Shown piece after piece: positions 1-5,290 of a stretch of DNA of 5,290 bases (the first letter of the stretch is position 1; the number at the start of each line of letters is the position of its first letter). The notes below the pieces were generated by a model. The model ran no database searches. It was not told the origin of the DNA and saw only the letters and a program-made list of their open reading frames with translations. Made by a program: the position numbers and the translations under genes. Source of the stretch: Planctomycetia bacterium (GTDB taxonomy: Bacteria; Planctomycetota; PLA2; JAEUHO01); contig JAUXCH010000404.1 of the NCBI GenBank assembly GCA_030618975.1, forward strand, positions 1-5,290, in the 5' to 3' direction.

Positions 1-375
1 GCGCAAGAGCAGGGTGCTGCGATACGGCTCGTCGAGGGCGAGCACCGCGTCGGTGACACGCCGGTGCATCTCGGTCTCGGCGATCAACTCGTCGGCCGGT
101 GCGCCGGGCCTGCCTGGCGACAGCCCTCTCTCGTGGCGTGTGCGGCGACCCGCCGCACGCGAGGCGTCGAAGGCCTTGCGCCGCAGCACCGTCGCCAGCC
201 ACCCCCGCAGCGACCTTCGACTCCGCGGGGGGCGCTCCAGCGCCGCGAGCCAGACCTCCTGGGTCAGATCGTCCGCACTCTGCGGGTCCGCCACCAGCGC
301 ACGGGCGATGCGCCGGAGCCACGCGCGATGCGCCAGCAACTGGTCGAGGGGCACCGGGGCGTTGGTCGATTCCAC
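1..375 (-). CDS. ECF-type RNA polymerase sigma factor, N-terminal part (cut by window edge)
   Basis: This is a sigma-70 family extracytoplasmic-function sigma factor, which would direct core RNA polymerase to a specific promoter set. The 125 visible codons start at GTG 375 and stay open to base 1. Residues about 10-75 form region 2: a helix around HRAWLRRIARALV (16-28), then the hallmark ADDLTQEVWLAALERP (34-49), then SLRGWLATVLRRKAFD (55-70). A basic, Gly/Pro-rich linker follows (about 73-95). Region 4 begins at about 96, with RRVTDAVLALDEPYRSTLLLR at 105-125. The helix-turn-helix part of region 4 lies outside the window. An in-frame TAG at 385-387 limits the N-terminus; GTG 381 is possible, but GTG 375 has AGGA 7 nt upstream. 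The region 2 / linker / 'LDEPYR' pattern resembles planctomycete ECF factors (established knowledge). No anti-sigma gene is visible. The family call is firm; the regulon is unknown. Confidence 0.9.
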   Translation of the reverse strand, partial: MESTNAPVPLDQLLAHRAWLRRIARALVADPQSADDLTQEVWLAALERPPRSRRSLRGWLATVLRRKAFDASRAAGRRTRHERGLSPGRPGAPADELIAETEMHRRVTDAVLALDEPYRSTLLLR

Positions 376-382
376 GTCCACA

Positions 383-386
383 TCCT
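383..386 (-). promoter_or_regulatory. Ribosome binding site deciding the sigma factor start
   Basis: Read on the minus strand, AGGA lies 7 nt before GTG 375 but only 1 nt before the alternative in-frame GTG at 381. This favours 375. The A and G of the AGGA overlap the in-frame TAG stop (385-387) that bounds the gene upstream. Confidence 0.5.
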
Positions 387-541
387 AAGAACGCCGGCCG
401 CCCACGGCACAGGGGCAGGATTCCGGTGTGCCCCTCGCGCGCCGCGGAGCCGGGACGGTTCGGGTCCGAGGAGGCGCGGGACTCACCGACGAGTGGTAGG
501 GCCTCACGCGGACGAGCCACTGCCACGGCGCGGGGTGTTCC

Positions 542-835
542 GCCACTCTGCTGATGGAAGCCGGCACGCATCTGCTTGCCGGGGACGACAAGCCCACGCT
601 CCTCGCCGACGGCGGCGTGGAGAACTACGATGCCTCGGTGGACGCGGTGGTCGAGTTCTACGTCGCCGAGCACAACGGTCGAATCCCTCACGCCGCATTC
701 CAGGGGCAGACTGCAGACGAGGTGCATTTCGGCTCCGGTGAGCATGTCCCCGACACGCTCGCAGTCGCCAAGGTCGATACCAGACAGGCACGCATCGCGG
801 AGAACCGGGCGCGGCGCTGCGTGGCATGCAAGTAG
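542..835 (+). pseudogene. IS transposase / integrase-core (rve) remnant with internal deletion
   Basis: This is the relic of a DDE transposase of the IS3-like, integrase-core type. An ATG at 554 opens 93 codons to TAG 833-835; similarity seems to begin slightly upstream, near 542, and an in-frame stop at 497-499 bounds it. The stretch around LLADGGVENYDASVDAVV (570-643) matches the segment carrying the second catalytic Asp. It runs directly into EFYVAEHNGRIPHAAFQGQT (646-705) and the C-terminal tail GSGEHVP...NRARRCVAC. In intact relatives, roughly 50 residues lie between these blocks, including the SNSMIEAWWRSLKH-type motif with the catalytic Glu; here they are absent although the frame is kept. 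The N-terminal part with the first catalytic Asp is also missing. The product cannot be an active transposase. It lies opposite in strand to the flanking genes and marks an old insertion. I saw no clear terminal inverted repeats. The family is recalled from motif similarity, not from a search. Confidence 0.8.
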
Positions 836-951
836 CGTCGACATTTCTGGCAGGAACAACAGAGCTTCCGGAGCGGGAGGTCGAGCGATACTGACAAAGT
901 ACGCCGCCGCCGTGACCGGCTCACACGACGACGGCCGCGGAGCCCGACTTT

Positions 952-968
952 CACCGCCGTCGGCGGTG
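952..968 (-). terminator. Possible hairpin downstream of the transglutaminase-like gene
   Basis: CACCGCC and GGCGGTG form a perfect 7-bp GC-only stem with a 3-base loop, about 75 nt past the stop codon at 1044. No run of U follows on the minus strand (it reads AAAGTCGGG), so it is not a classical intrinsic terminator. In DNA this GC-rich, such a hairpin can arise by chance. Confidence 0.25.
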
Positions 969-1043
969 CGCTCGTGCTCGCCAGTCGGAACGAGAACTCG
1001 CACCAACTGTGCCGACTGTCGTGGCACGCAGCACCGCCGCGTG

Positions 1044-2642
1044 TCACTCCACATCGACGACCTCGATCCGCAAGCCGTCCATGAACTGCAGCGTCGGCCA
1101 CACGACGTCTGTGAACGGTGCGGCCGTATCGAGATCCGACCGCAACACGGCGATGTGCGTGGCATCGAAACCGCCGTGCCCCTCGAGGTCGTCGACGCTC
1201 GTCTGCGGCTCCGTGCCATCCATGCGCATCGGGTCGATGGGCAGCCACACACCGTCGGCCACGTAGATCTCCGCCCAGGCATGCAGTGCAAAGGCACCGT
1301 TCGGATACCGGTCGCCCGGCCACATCTTGGGCTCCCAGTACACGAAGCCCGACACGAACCGGGCCGGCAGCCCGGCCGCGCGCGCGAAGCCGATCGCGAG
1401 CGCCGCGGCCTCGGTCGAGTCGCCCGTGCGCGACGAGATGGTGTCGCATGCCGTGCCGAACCCCACGTTTGCGGGCGACGGATGAACGTACTGCTTCACA
1501 CACAGTTCGACCATGCGCGCAGAGCGGATCGAGTTGATCAGCTCTCCGACGACCATCTTCGAGAGACGCTGCAACCGTGCGTTCGTCAGCTCGAGCATCG
1601 GCGTCGCAGCGAGGAACCGCGCCATGTCCGCCTCACCGGCGTAGGGCCGCGGCAGTGCCGTGCCGGACGGCGGTTCCGTGAACGTGACCTCGACGTCGAG
1701 GGAGCCGCCCTCGCCTCGCGCTACGATCGTCTGACCGACACCCTCGGGGAGCTCACCGACCGGGCCGGACTCGCGCGAGAGACGCCAGCGCCGGCGAACC
1801 GGCTTCGGAGACATGGACGTAGCGCGGTCCGCCGTGAGCACGCGGCCGGTCACCAGCGACGCCGGCTCGGCATCCTGCTTGGCAACCAGCTCCTCGGTGA
1901 GGAACCAACTCCAGATCCCCAGCATGCTGCTCCCGGCGAAGTCCGCCGCACCGGGGCCGACAAACGCCACCTCGGGAATGCCGTCGCTTCCCGTGCGTTC
2001 CACGCGGGTGAGCCACATGTAGCGGCCGAGCACGTTCACCGTCTCCGTCATGCCCTCGACCTTCCACGCGACCGCCTCGCCGGTCGCGTCGATCGGACGG
2101 AACTGCACGAGCTCCCCGGTCGTGCCGGGTTTCAGGTTCGCGAGCACGGCGCGATCCACGGCCGCAGGGCCAAGCGCTCCTTCGGGGTACGGTACGTCGC
2201 GCTTGTTGCCGTCTTCGAGCGCGTGGACGACATCGCCTTCGAGCGTGCCCTCGCGCGTCTGTGGCCCCGACTCCAGCCCCATGTCCATCGAGGTCCGGTA
2301 CGCCAGCACACGCCCTCCCTCGTCCTCTACGAAGCGCTGGGAGCCCACCATGCGGCCGGACTCCGGATCCCCTCCGATGAGGAACGCGCTGCTCTCGCTC
2401 TCGGTGACCAGCACCGGGACACCGTCCTGCGACGACCGCACTCGACGGCGATGCGACCAGCCGGCCTTCTTCCCGTTGTGGAACGAGGCGTACCAGCGAT
2501 CGAACACGACCTCCTCGGCCGGTGGCTCTTCATCCTGCGCGACGACCCGGCACGGGGACGAGAACGCCACACAGCAGAGCGCCATGACCGCCGTGAGAAC
2601 CCGAGCGCGACGTGATCGTGAACCACCGTTCGAGCCGTGCAT
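1044..2642 (-). CDS. Exported transglutaminase-like domain protein with Cys-to-Ser at the nucleophile position
   Basis: The product has 532 residues. Residues 1-35 look like a Sec signal peptide: basic start with RSRRAR (9-14), hydrophobic core from about 15 to 29, and likely cleavage at VVA|QDEE (35/36), so the mature protein should lie outside the cytoplasmic membrane. The long middle part (about 45-370) opens with DRWYASFHNGKKAGWSH (48-64), a pattern known from planctomycete transglutaminase-like proteins, and is beta-rich without a recognised catalytic motif. The transglutaminase fold is at about 385-480: SRTGDSTEAAALAIGFARAA (404-423), then GLPARFVSGFVYW, then AFALHAWAEIYV (450-461), then WLPIDP (466-471). 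His454 and Asp470 occupy the usual triad positions, but the GDC motif reads GDS, placing Ser409 (TCG, 1416-1418) where the Cys should be. The enzyme may be inactive or a binding protein, or may use Ser; family members otherwise act as proteases or amide-bond transferases. An ATG at 2708 in the same frame would add 22 residues, but ATG 2642 has a much better Shine-Dalgarno and puts the signal peptide at the N-terminus. Confidence 0.88.
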   Translation of the reverse strand: MHGSNGGSRSRRARVLTAVMALCCVAFSSPCRVVAQDEEPPAEEVVFDRWYASFHNGKKAGWSHRRRVRSSQDGVPVLVTESESSAFLIGGDPESGRMVGSQRFVEDEGGRVLAYRTSMDMGLESGPQTREGTLEGDVVHALEDGNKRDVPYPEGALGPAAVDRAVLANLKPGTTGELVQFRPIDATGEAVAWKVEGMTETVNVLGRYMWLTRVERTGSDGIPEVAFVGPGAADFAGSSMLGIWSWFLTEELVAKQDAEPASLVTGRVLTADRATSMSPKPVRRRWRLSRESGPVGELPEGVGQTIVARGEGGSLDVEVTFTEPPSGTALPRPYAGEADMARFLAATPMLELTNARLQRLSKMVVGELINSIRSARMVELCVKQYVHPSPANVGFGTACDTISSRTGDSTEAAALAIGFARAAGLPARFVSGFVYWEPKMWPGDRYPNGAFALHAWAEIYVADGVWLPIDPMRMDGTEPQTSVDDLEGHGGFDATHIAVLRSDLDTAAPFTDVVWPTLQFMDGLRIEVVDVE

Positions 2643-2649
2643 CACGGAT

Positions 2650-2657
2650 CTCCTCCC
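2650..2657 (-). promoter_or_regulatory. Strong Shine-Dalgarno of the transglutaminase-like gene
   Basis: The minus strand reads GGGAGGAG, ending 7 nt before ATG 2642. This is the best ribosome binding site in the window and is the main reason to reject the longer in-frame start at 2708. Confidence 0.8.
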
Positions 2658-3069
2658 GGACCAGTCCGGCCGCCCATCGTACCGCGTCGTCGGGCGTCGG
2701 AAGTCCACCCAGGGGACGAACCAGGTTCAGCCGCCGTTGCCCGGCGCCATGCGAGCCACCACCTCGTTCGAGGTCAGGACCGGCTGGACGTCGACGTCAT
2801 CAGATCGGACCCGTTCGACATCCACTCGTCGAGCAACGCACGATCCGCGCACGCCATCACCTGGTGAAGAATAGGGAATTCAGCCACGTCCGCACCGGGC
2901 AGAGGGCGTCTGGGGCCCGTCGGTGAAAGCGCCGCGGGGGAGGTGACGACGGGCCGGTAGACCGGGGGCTTCGGAGTGCCGGCCTTCCGGCCGCATGCCT
3001 GCGACCTGCAGGTCCGGTGCGACCCCATGCACCAGGACCGCGCAAGTTGCGGCCGTGGTCACGCCTCAC

Positions 3070-3107
3070 CCCCCCACCTGGCCACCCCCGGGAGATCTCG
3101 CCTGGCC
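3070..3107. repeat. 38-bp direct repeat, copy 1
   Basis: This sequence is identical at all 38 positions to 5253-5290. It begins with six C, then ACCTGGCCACC, then a central CCCGGGAGATCTCG that contains two abutting palindromes (CCCGGG and GAGATCTC, sharing one G), and ends CCTGGCC. It lies 76 bp past the stop codon of the gene at 3184-5145. The bases on its left differ from those left of copy 2 beyond the C run. The right-hand flank cannot be compared because copy 2 meets the window edge. Confidence 0.9.
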
Positions 3108-3123
3108 ACCTGCCTGGCCAGGC
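3077..3123. repeat. Cluster of three CCTGGCCA boxes ending in a 12-bp palindrome
   Basis: CCTGGCCA occurs at 3077-3084, 3101-3108 and 3113-3120, with starts 24 and 12 bp apart. The core TGGCCA is itself palindromic, and the last box sits in the perfect 12-bp palindrome GCCTGGCCAGGC (3112-3123). The first two boxes belong to the 38-bp repeat; the third lies just outside it. The regular 12/24 spacing and the symmetry would suit a site bound by a dimeric protein or a structured RNA, but no function can be assigned from the sequence alone. Confidence 0.6.
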
Positions 3124-3183
3124 CCACGACATCTCCCCGCTGTTCTCTGAATCTCCTTTCGTCGAACGCGACTTCTGTAAGAC

Positions 3184-5145
3184 CTATCTGGAGTGCCAGA
3201 GCGTGATGTCGACGTCGGCGTACGCCCTGGCCCTGACCTCGACCTCGCAACGCTCAGGGGCAAAGCCATCGAGAGACACCTCCAGAAAGTAGCGGCCCGG
3301 AGGTACGGGCGGATCGAGGACGCCCGGTTGGTGATCGGGCATCCCCCCCTTGCGACCACCCGCGCCGTTGCCGGATGGGGTCACCGCGAAGGCCCAGTCG
3401 GCGACCTCCGTACCCCGGCCATCCGTCAAACGCCAGTTGGCAGGCAAAGCCGCGCCCTTGGAGTCGTGGACCCGCAGCCGAACGCGCCCACCCTCCTCGA
3501 GGGGAACGTCCACCGTCACGTCGTCTCCCTCGGCGAGTTCGATCGTCTTCTCAAAGGTCAGATACCACTTGTCGATGCCGGTCGCGTACGCTCCAGGCTT
3601 CGCCCGCAGGCGGTACACACCAGGCGAAACGTGGCGAATCGTGGCGGTGTTCTCCGTGGGACGCTGCTCCCACCGTTTCTCGGGGAAGCTCCGGCTCATC
3701 CGGTAGAAGCCCACGAACGCTCTCTCGAGGGAGACGTCGCCCGCTTCCCCGAAGCGAACCGTCACGGTCGCACCTTGCTGGGGGGCCGGCTCCAGCAGCA
3801 GAGTTACTTCGAGATCTTCGTCTGCGCCAGGGGCGATGACCTCGACGACGTCTGCCTTCCAGTGCTTCGCCACGAACGGGGTGATCTCAACGCGGCTCCG
3901 CGGCGTCACGTACGCGACCGCTTCATCCCCACGGGACACCAGTCTTCCCCGCGTGTCGTCGCCGACTCGCACGCGGGCACGAATCGCGGACGGGATGTCC
4001 TCGGGACCTTCCAGACGTATGTGAAGCCGCGCCGCCTCCATGTCCACGTGGACCGCTGCGTCGGGGGCGTCGACGGCACGCATGGTGCGGCGGCACACGC
4101 TCGGGTGCAGCATGCCCCCCGGCACCCCGTCCACCCGGAGGTGCCAACGCCTGGAGGCAAGCCCCTGGAACTCGAAGCGTCCATGCTCCTGGCAACGGAC
4201 GACCCTGCCGCTCCATGCGGCCGCACCACCGCTCAGCACCGGCTCTTCCACGGGTGTCGCGTCATGGTGGAGAGGTTGGCGCGAGACGATAACCGTCGCA
4301 CCTCGAACGAGCTTCCCGTTCAGGCGGACCACACCCGCAATCCGGACGCCCTTGCGAAGCACGAGGGGAGGAACGAGCGTGGTCTGGCACGTCAGGGCCT
4401 CGACCTCCGAGGAGGCGGGACGTCGCGCCTCATGCCAGGCCATCACGATGAATCGGCCCTCGCGACAGCGCATGCGATACCGCCCCTCCGCATCGGTACG
4501 GCGATAGGGCCGGGACACGGGATGGCGCCTGGTCCCACGCGCCGTCTGGAGGAACGCCCCCTCGACGCCCTGACCATCCTCGTCGACGACCACACCGTGG
4601 ATCACCGCCGCCTGCTCGAGGTTCACCTCGAGTTCCAGCGGAGCCGGATGATCAGTTGCGACATAGCCCGTGGGCAGGGGAACGCGTCCGCTCCCGGGGA
4701 AGCAGGTGGGGTGATCGACCTCGACCTGGAGATGGTCCACGGTCGGATCCGCGGCCAGCAGCGACCCGACGTCGATCTCGACGGTTTCGCCCACGGTGAC
4801 GGCTCCGAGCACCTCGGACGGGGTCTCTCCGTGTAGGGCGGGCGACAGACCCAGGACGTGGACCTGCGCCTCCCCCTCCACGCCGGCCTCGGATATCACG
4901 CTTAGGCTCAGGGTGAACCGCCCGGCGGCGACGGATGCACTGCTTTCCTCGGCGTCCGGCGTCGCAACTTGTGCCGCACGAGCTACGTCGGAAGGTCCCT
5001 GCAGTCGGGGCTCCTTGTCAGTCGTCCGATGGGCTTGAGGCAGGGAGTCGATTTCGCCACGGTTCTCCAGTTGGCGGGTCCAGACGTACCAGCCCGTGAC
5101 CGCAGCGACGGTCAGCAGGACGACAAGGCGCATCCACGTGCTCAT
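3184..5145 (-). CDS. Membrane-anchored protein with carboxypeptidase-regulatory-like beta-sandwich domains
   Basis: The product has 653 residues. MSTWMR followed by a hydrophobic stretch (about 7-22, VVLLTVAAVTGWYVW) predicts one N-terminal membrane anchor with the rest outside the cytoplasm. Residues 25-75 form a polar linker. A beta-rich segment follows (76-178). The clearest carboxypeptidase regulatory-like fold is at about 180-240: IHGVVVDEDGQGVEGA (182-197), then RRTDAEGRYRMRCREGRF (215-232). A second candidate begins IAGVVRLNGKLVRGATVIV (269-287) and runs to about 345. Two more beta-sandwich segments end in the typical strand-turn pattern: SPGVYRLRAKPG (507-518) and PPGRYFLEVSLDGFAP (615-630). 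No peptidase or other catalytic motif is visible. Such folds usually act as structural, adhesive or substrate-binding modules; the specific role is unknown. ATG 5145 is chosen because it places the anchor correctly, though no good Shine-Dalgarno precedes it; ATG 5133 (Met5) is an alternative. The gene is flanked on both sides by the 38-bp repeat. Confidence 0.82.
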   Translation of the reverse strand: MSTWMRLVVLLTVAAVTGWYVWTRQLENRGEIDSLPQAHRTTDKEPRLQGPSDVARAAQVATPDAEESSASVAAGRFTLSLSVISEAGVEGEAQVHVLGLSPALHGETPSEVLGAVTVGETVEIDVGSLLAADPTVDHLQVEVDHPTCFPGSGRVPLPTGYVATDHPAPLELEVNLEQAAVIHGVVVDEDGQGVEGAFLQTARGTRRHPVSRPYRRTDAEGRYRMRCREGRFIVMAWHEARRPASSEVEALTCQTTLVPPLVLRKGVRIAGVVRLNGKLVRGATVIVSRQPLHHDATPVEEPVLSGGAAAWSGRVVRCQEHGRFEFQGLASRRWHLRVDGVPGGMLHPSVCRRTMRAVDAPDAAVHVDMEAARLHIRLEGPEDIPSAIRARVRVGDDTRGRLVSRGDEAVAYVTPRSRVEITPFVAKHWKADVVEVIAPGADEDLEVTLLLEPAPQQGATVTVRFGEAGDVSLERAFVGFYRMSRSFPEKRWEQRPTENTATIRHVSPGVYRLRAKPGAYATGIDKWYLTFEKTIELAEGDDVTVDVPLEEGGRVRLRVHDSKGAALPANWRLTDGRGTEVADWAFAVTPSGNGAGGRKGGMPDHQPGVLDPPVPPGRYFLEVSLDGFAPERCEVEVRARAYADVDITLWHSR

Positions 5146-5252
5146 GTGAGTCCATGGTCGCCTTGGTTCGCCGCATGCACAAGCGCCCTGTGCGACTCCG
5201 AACAGACCTACGCATCAGAGGTGGGCGATGTAGGCGTGGCGCCGGACAAGAT

Positions 5253-5290
5253 CCCCCCACCTGGCCACCCCCGGGAGATCTCGCCTGGCC
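5253..5290. repeat. 38-bp direct repeat, copy 2 (truncated by window end)
   Basis: This copy is identical to 3070-3107 and runs to the last base of the window, so the true repeat may be longer. It carries CCTGGCCA at 5260-5267 and the start of the next box at 5284-5290, with the same 24-bp spacing as copy 1. It lies 107 bp upstream of ATG 5145. Whether it is intergenic or the 3' end of an upstream minus-strand gene cannot be decided here: one minus-strand frame stays open from the edge through the repeat to a TGA at 5218-5220. Confidence 0.88.

Larger units (their letters stand above)
2643..3183. other. 541-bp gap between the two large genes; no confident gene
   Basis: The right part holds the palindromic repeat described separately (3070-3123). 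The middle has short minus-strand open stretches with coding-like codon use but no recognisable product. A GTG at 3062 opens 60 codons to 2880, preceded by a G-rich, SD-like GGTGAG. A second frame carries HQVMACADRALLDEW, at about 2820-2866. A GTG at 2852 opens 41 codons to a TGA at 2727-2729, ending in VLTSNEVVARMAPGNGG with strongly GC-ending codons. These could be pieces of one decayed gene broken by frameshifts, or chance open frames in GC-rich DNA. A locally AT-rich patch near 2866-2884 might hold a promoter for the downstream gene, but I cannot assign -35 and -10 boxes with confidence. Confidence 0.4.

Noticed and set aside
64..741. Plus-strand open frame of 225 codons over the sigma factor and transposase relic
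   Set aside because: The sigma factor motifs on the minus strand and the transposase motifs in a different plus frame explain the sequence. This frame gives only an Arg-rich translation.
576..2615. Plus-strand open frame of 679 codons running antisense to the transglutaminase-like gene
   Set aside because: The translation is rich in Arg, His and Pro with no recognisable domain. The minus strand gives a signal peptide, a strong ribosome binding site and transglutaminase motifs. Long antisense open frames are expected in GC-rich genes.
3070..3123. The TGGCCA cluster considered as a CRISPR array
   Set aside because: The boxes are only 8 bp long with spacings of 12 and 24 bp. There are no 25-40 bp repeats with unique spacers, and no cas genes.
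2857..3132. Minus-strand open frame starting MSWAWPGRWPG, considered as a Trp-rich leader peptide
   Set aside because: The Trp-Pro-Gly pattern simply reflects translation of the repeated TGGCCAGG boxes. The frame goes on for 91 codons instead of stopping, and no biosynthetic gene or attenuator hairpin pair follows.
3193..4836. Plus-strand open frame of 547 codons antisense to the anchored beta-sandwich protein gene
   Set aside because: It has the same shadow character, with low-complexity basic composition and no motifs, while the minus-strand product has a clear anchor and repeated beta-sandwich patterns.
5018..5260. Minus-strand open frame of 80 codons overlapping the start of the anchored protein gene
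   Set aside because: It overlaps the anchored protein gene in another frame, shows no motif, and has a start that lies inside the repeat.

Overview
The window is GC-rich DNA from what looks like a member of the Planctomycetota. That placement is an inference. It rests on the ECF sigma factor type, on an exported transglutaminase-like protein with a long beta-rich N-terminal half, and on a membrane-anchored protein with carboxypeptidase-regulatory-like domains, a combination common in high-GC planctomycetes. No rRNA, tRNA or CRISPR array is visible.

Layout from left to right. Positions 1-375 (minus) hold the first 125 codons of an ECF sigma factor that runs off the left edge. Positions 542-835 (plus) are a decayed IS transposase fragment with an internal in-frame deletion. 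Positions 1044-2642 (minus) encode an exported transglutaminase-like protein whose usual nucleophilic Cys is a Ser. Positions 2643-3183 are a 541-bp gap with a strong Shine-Dalgarno sequence at one end, weak coding-like stretches in the middle, and a palindrome-rich repeat near the other end. Positions 3184-5145 (minus) encode a protein with one N-terminal membrane anchor and several beta-sandwich repeats. The last 38 bases repeat 3070-3107 exactly, so the anchored-protein gene is bracketed by a direct repeat that may continue past the right edge.

The three real genes all read leftward, but the gaps between them are long (541 bp, then 668 bp containing the transposase relic), so they are probably not one tight operon. 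The two larger proteins are both predicted to act outside the cytoplasmic membrane; nothing in the sequence ties them to one pathway. The observations most worth following are the Ser substitution in the transglutaminase triad and the 38-bp direct repeat around 3184-5145. I see no convincing evidence for a complete new multi-gene system here.
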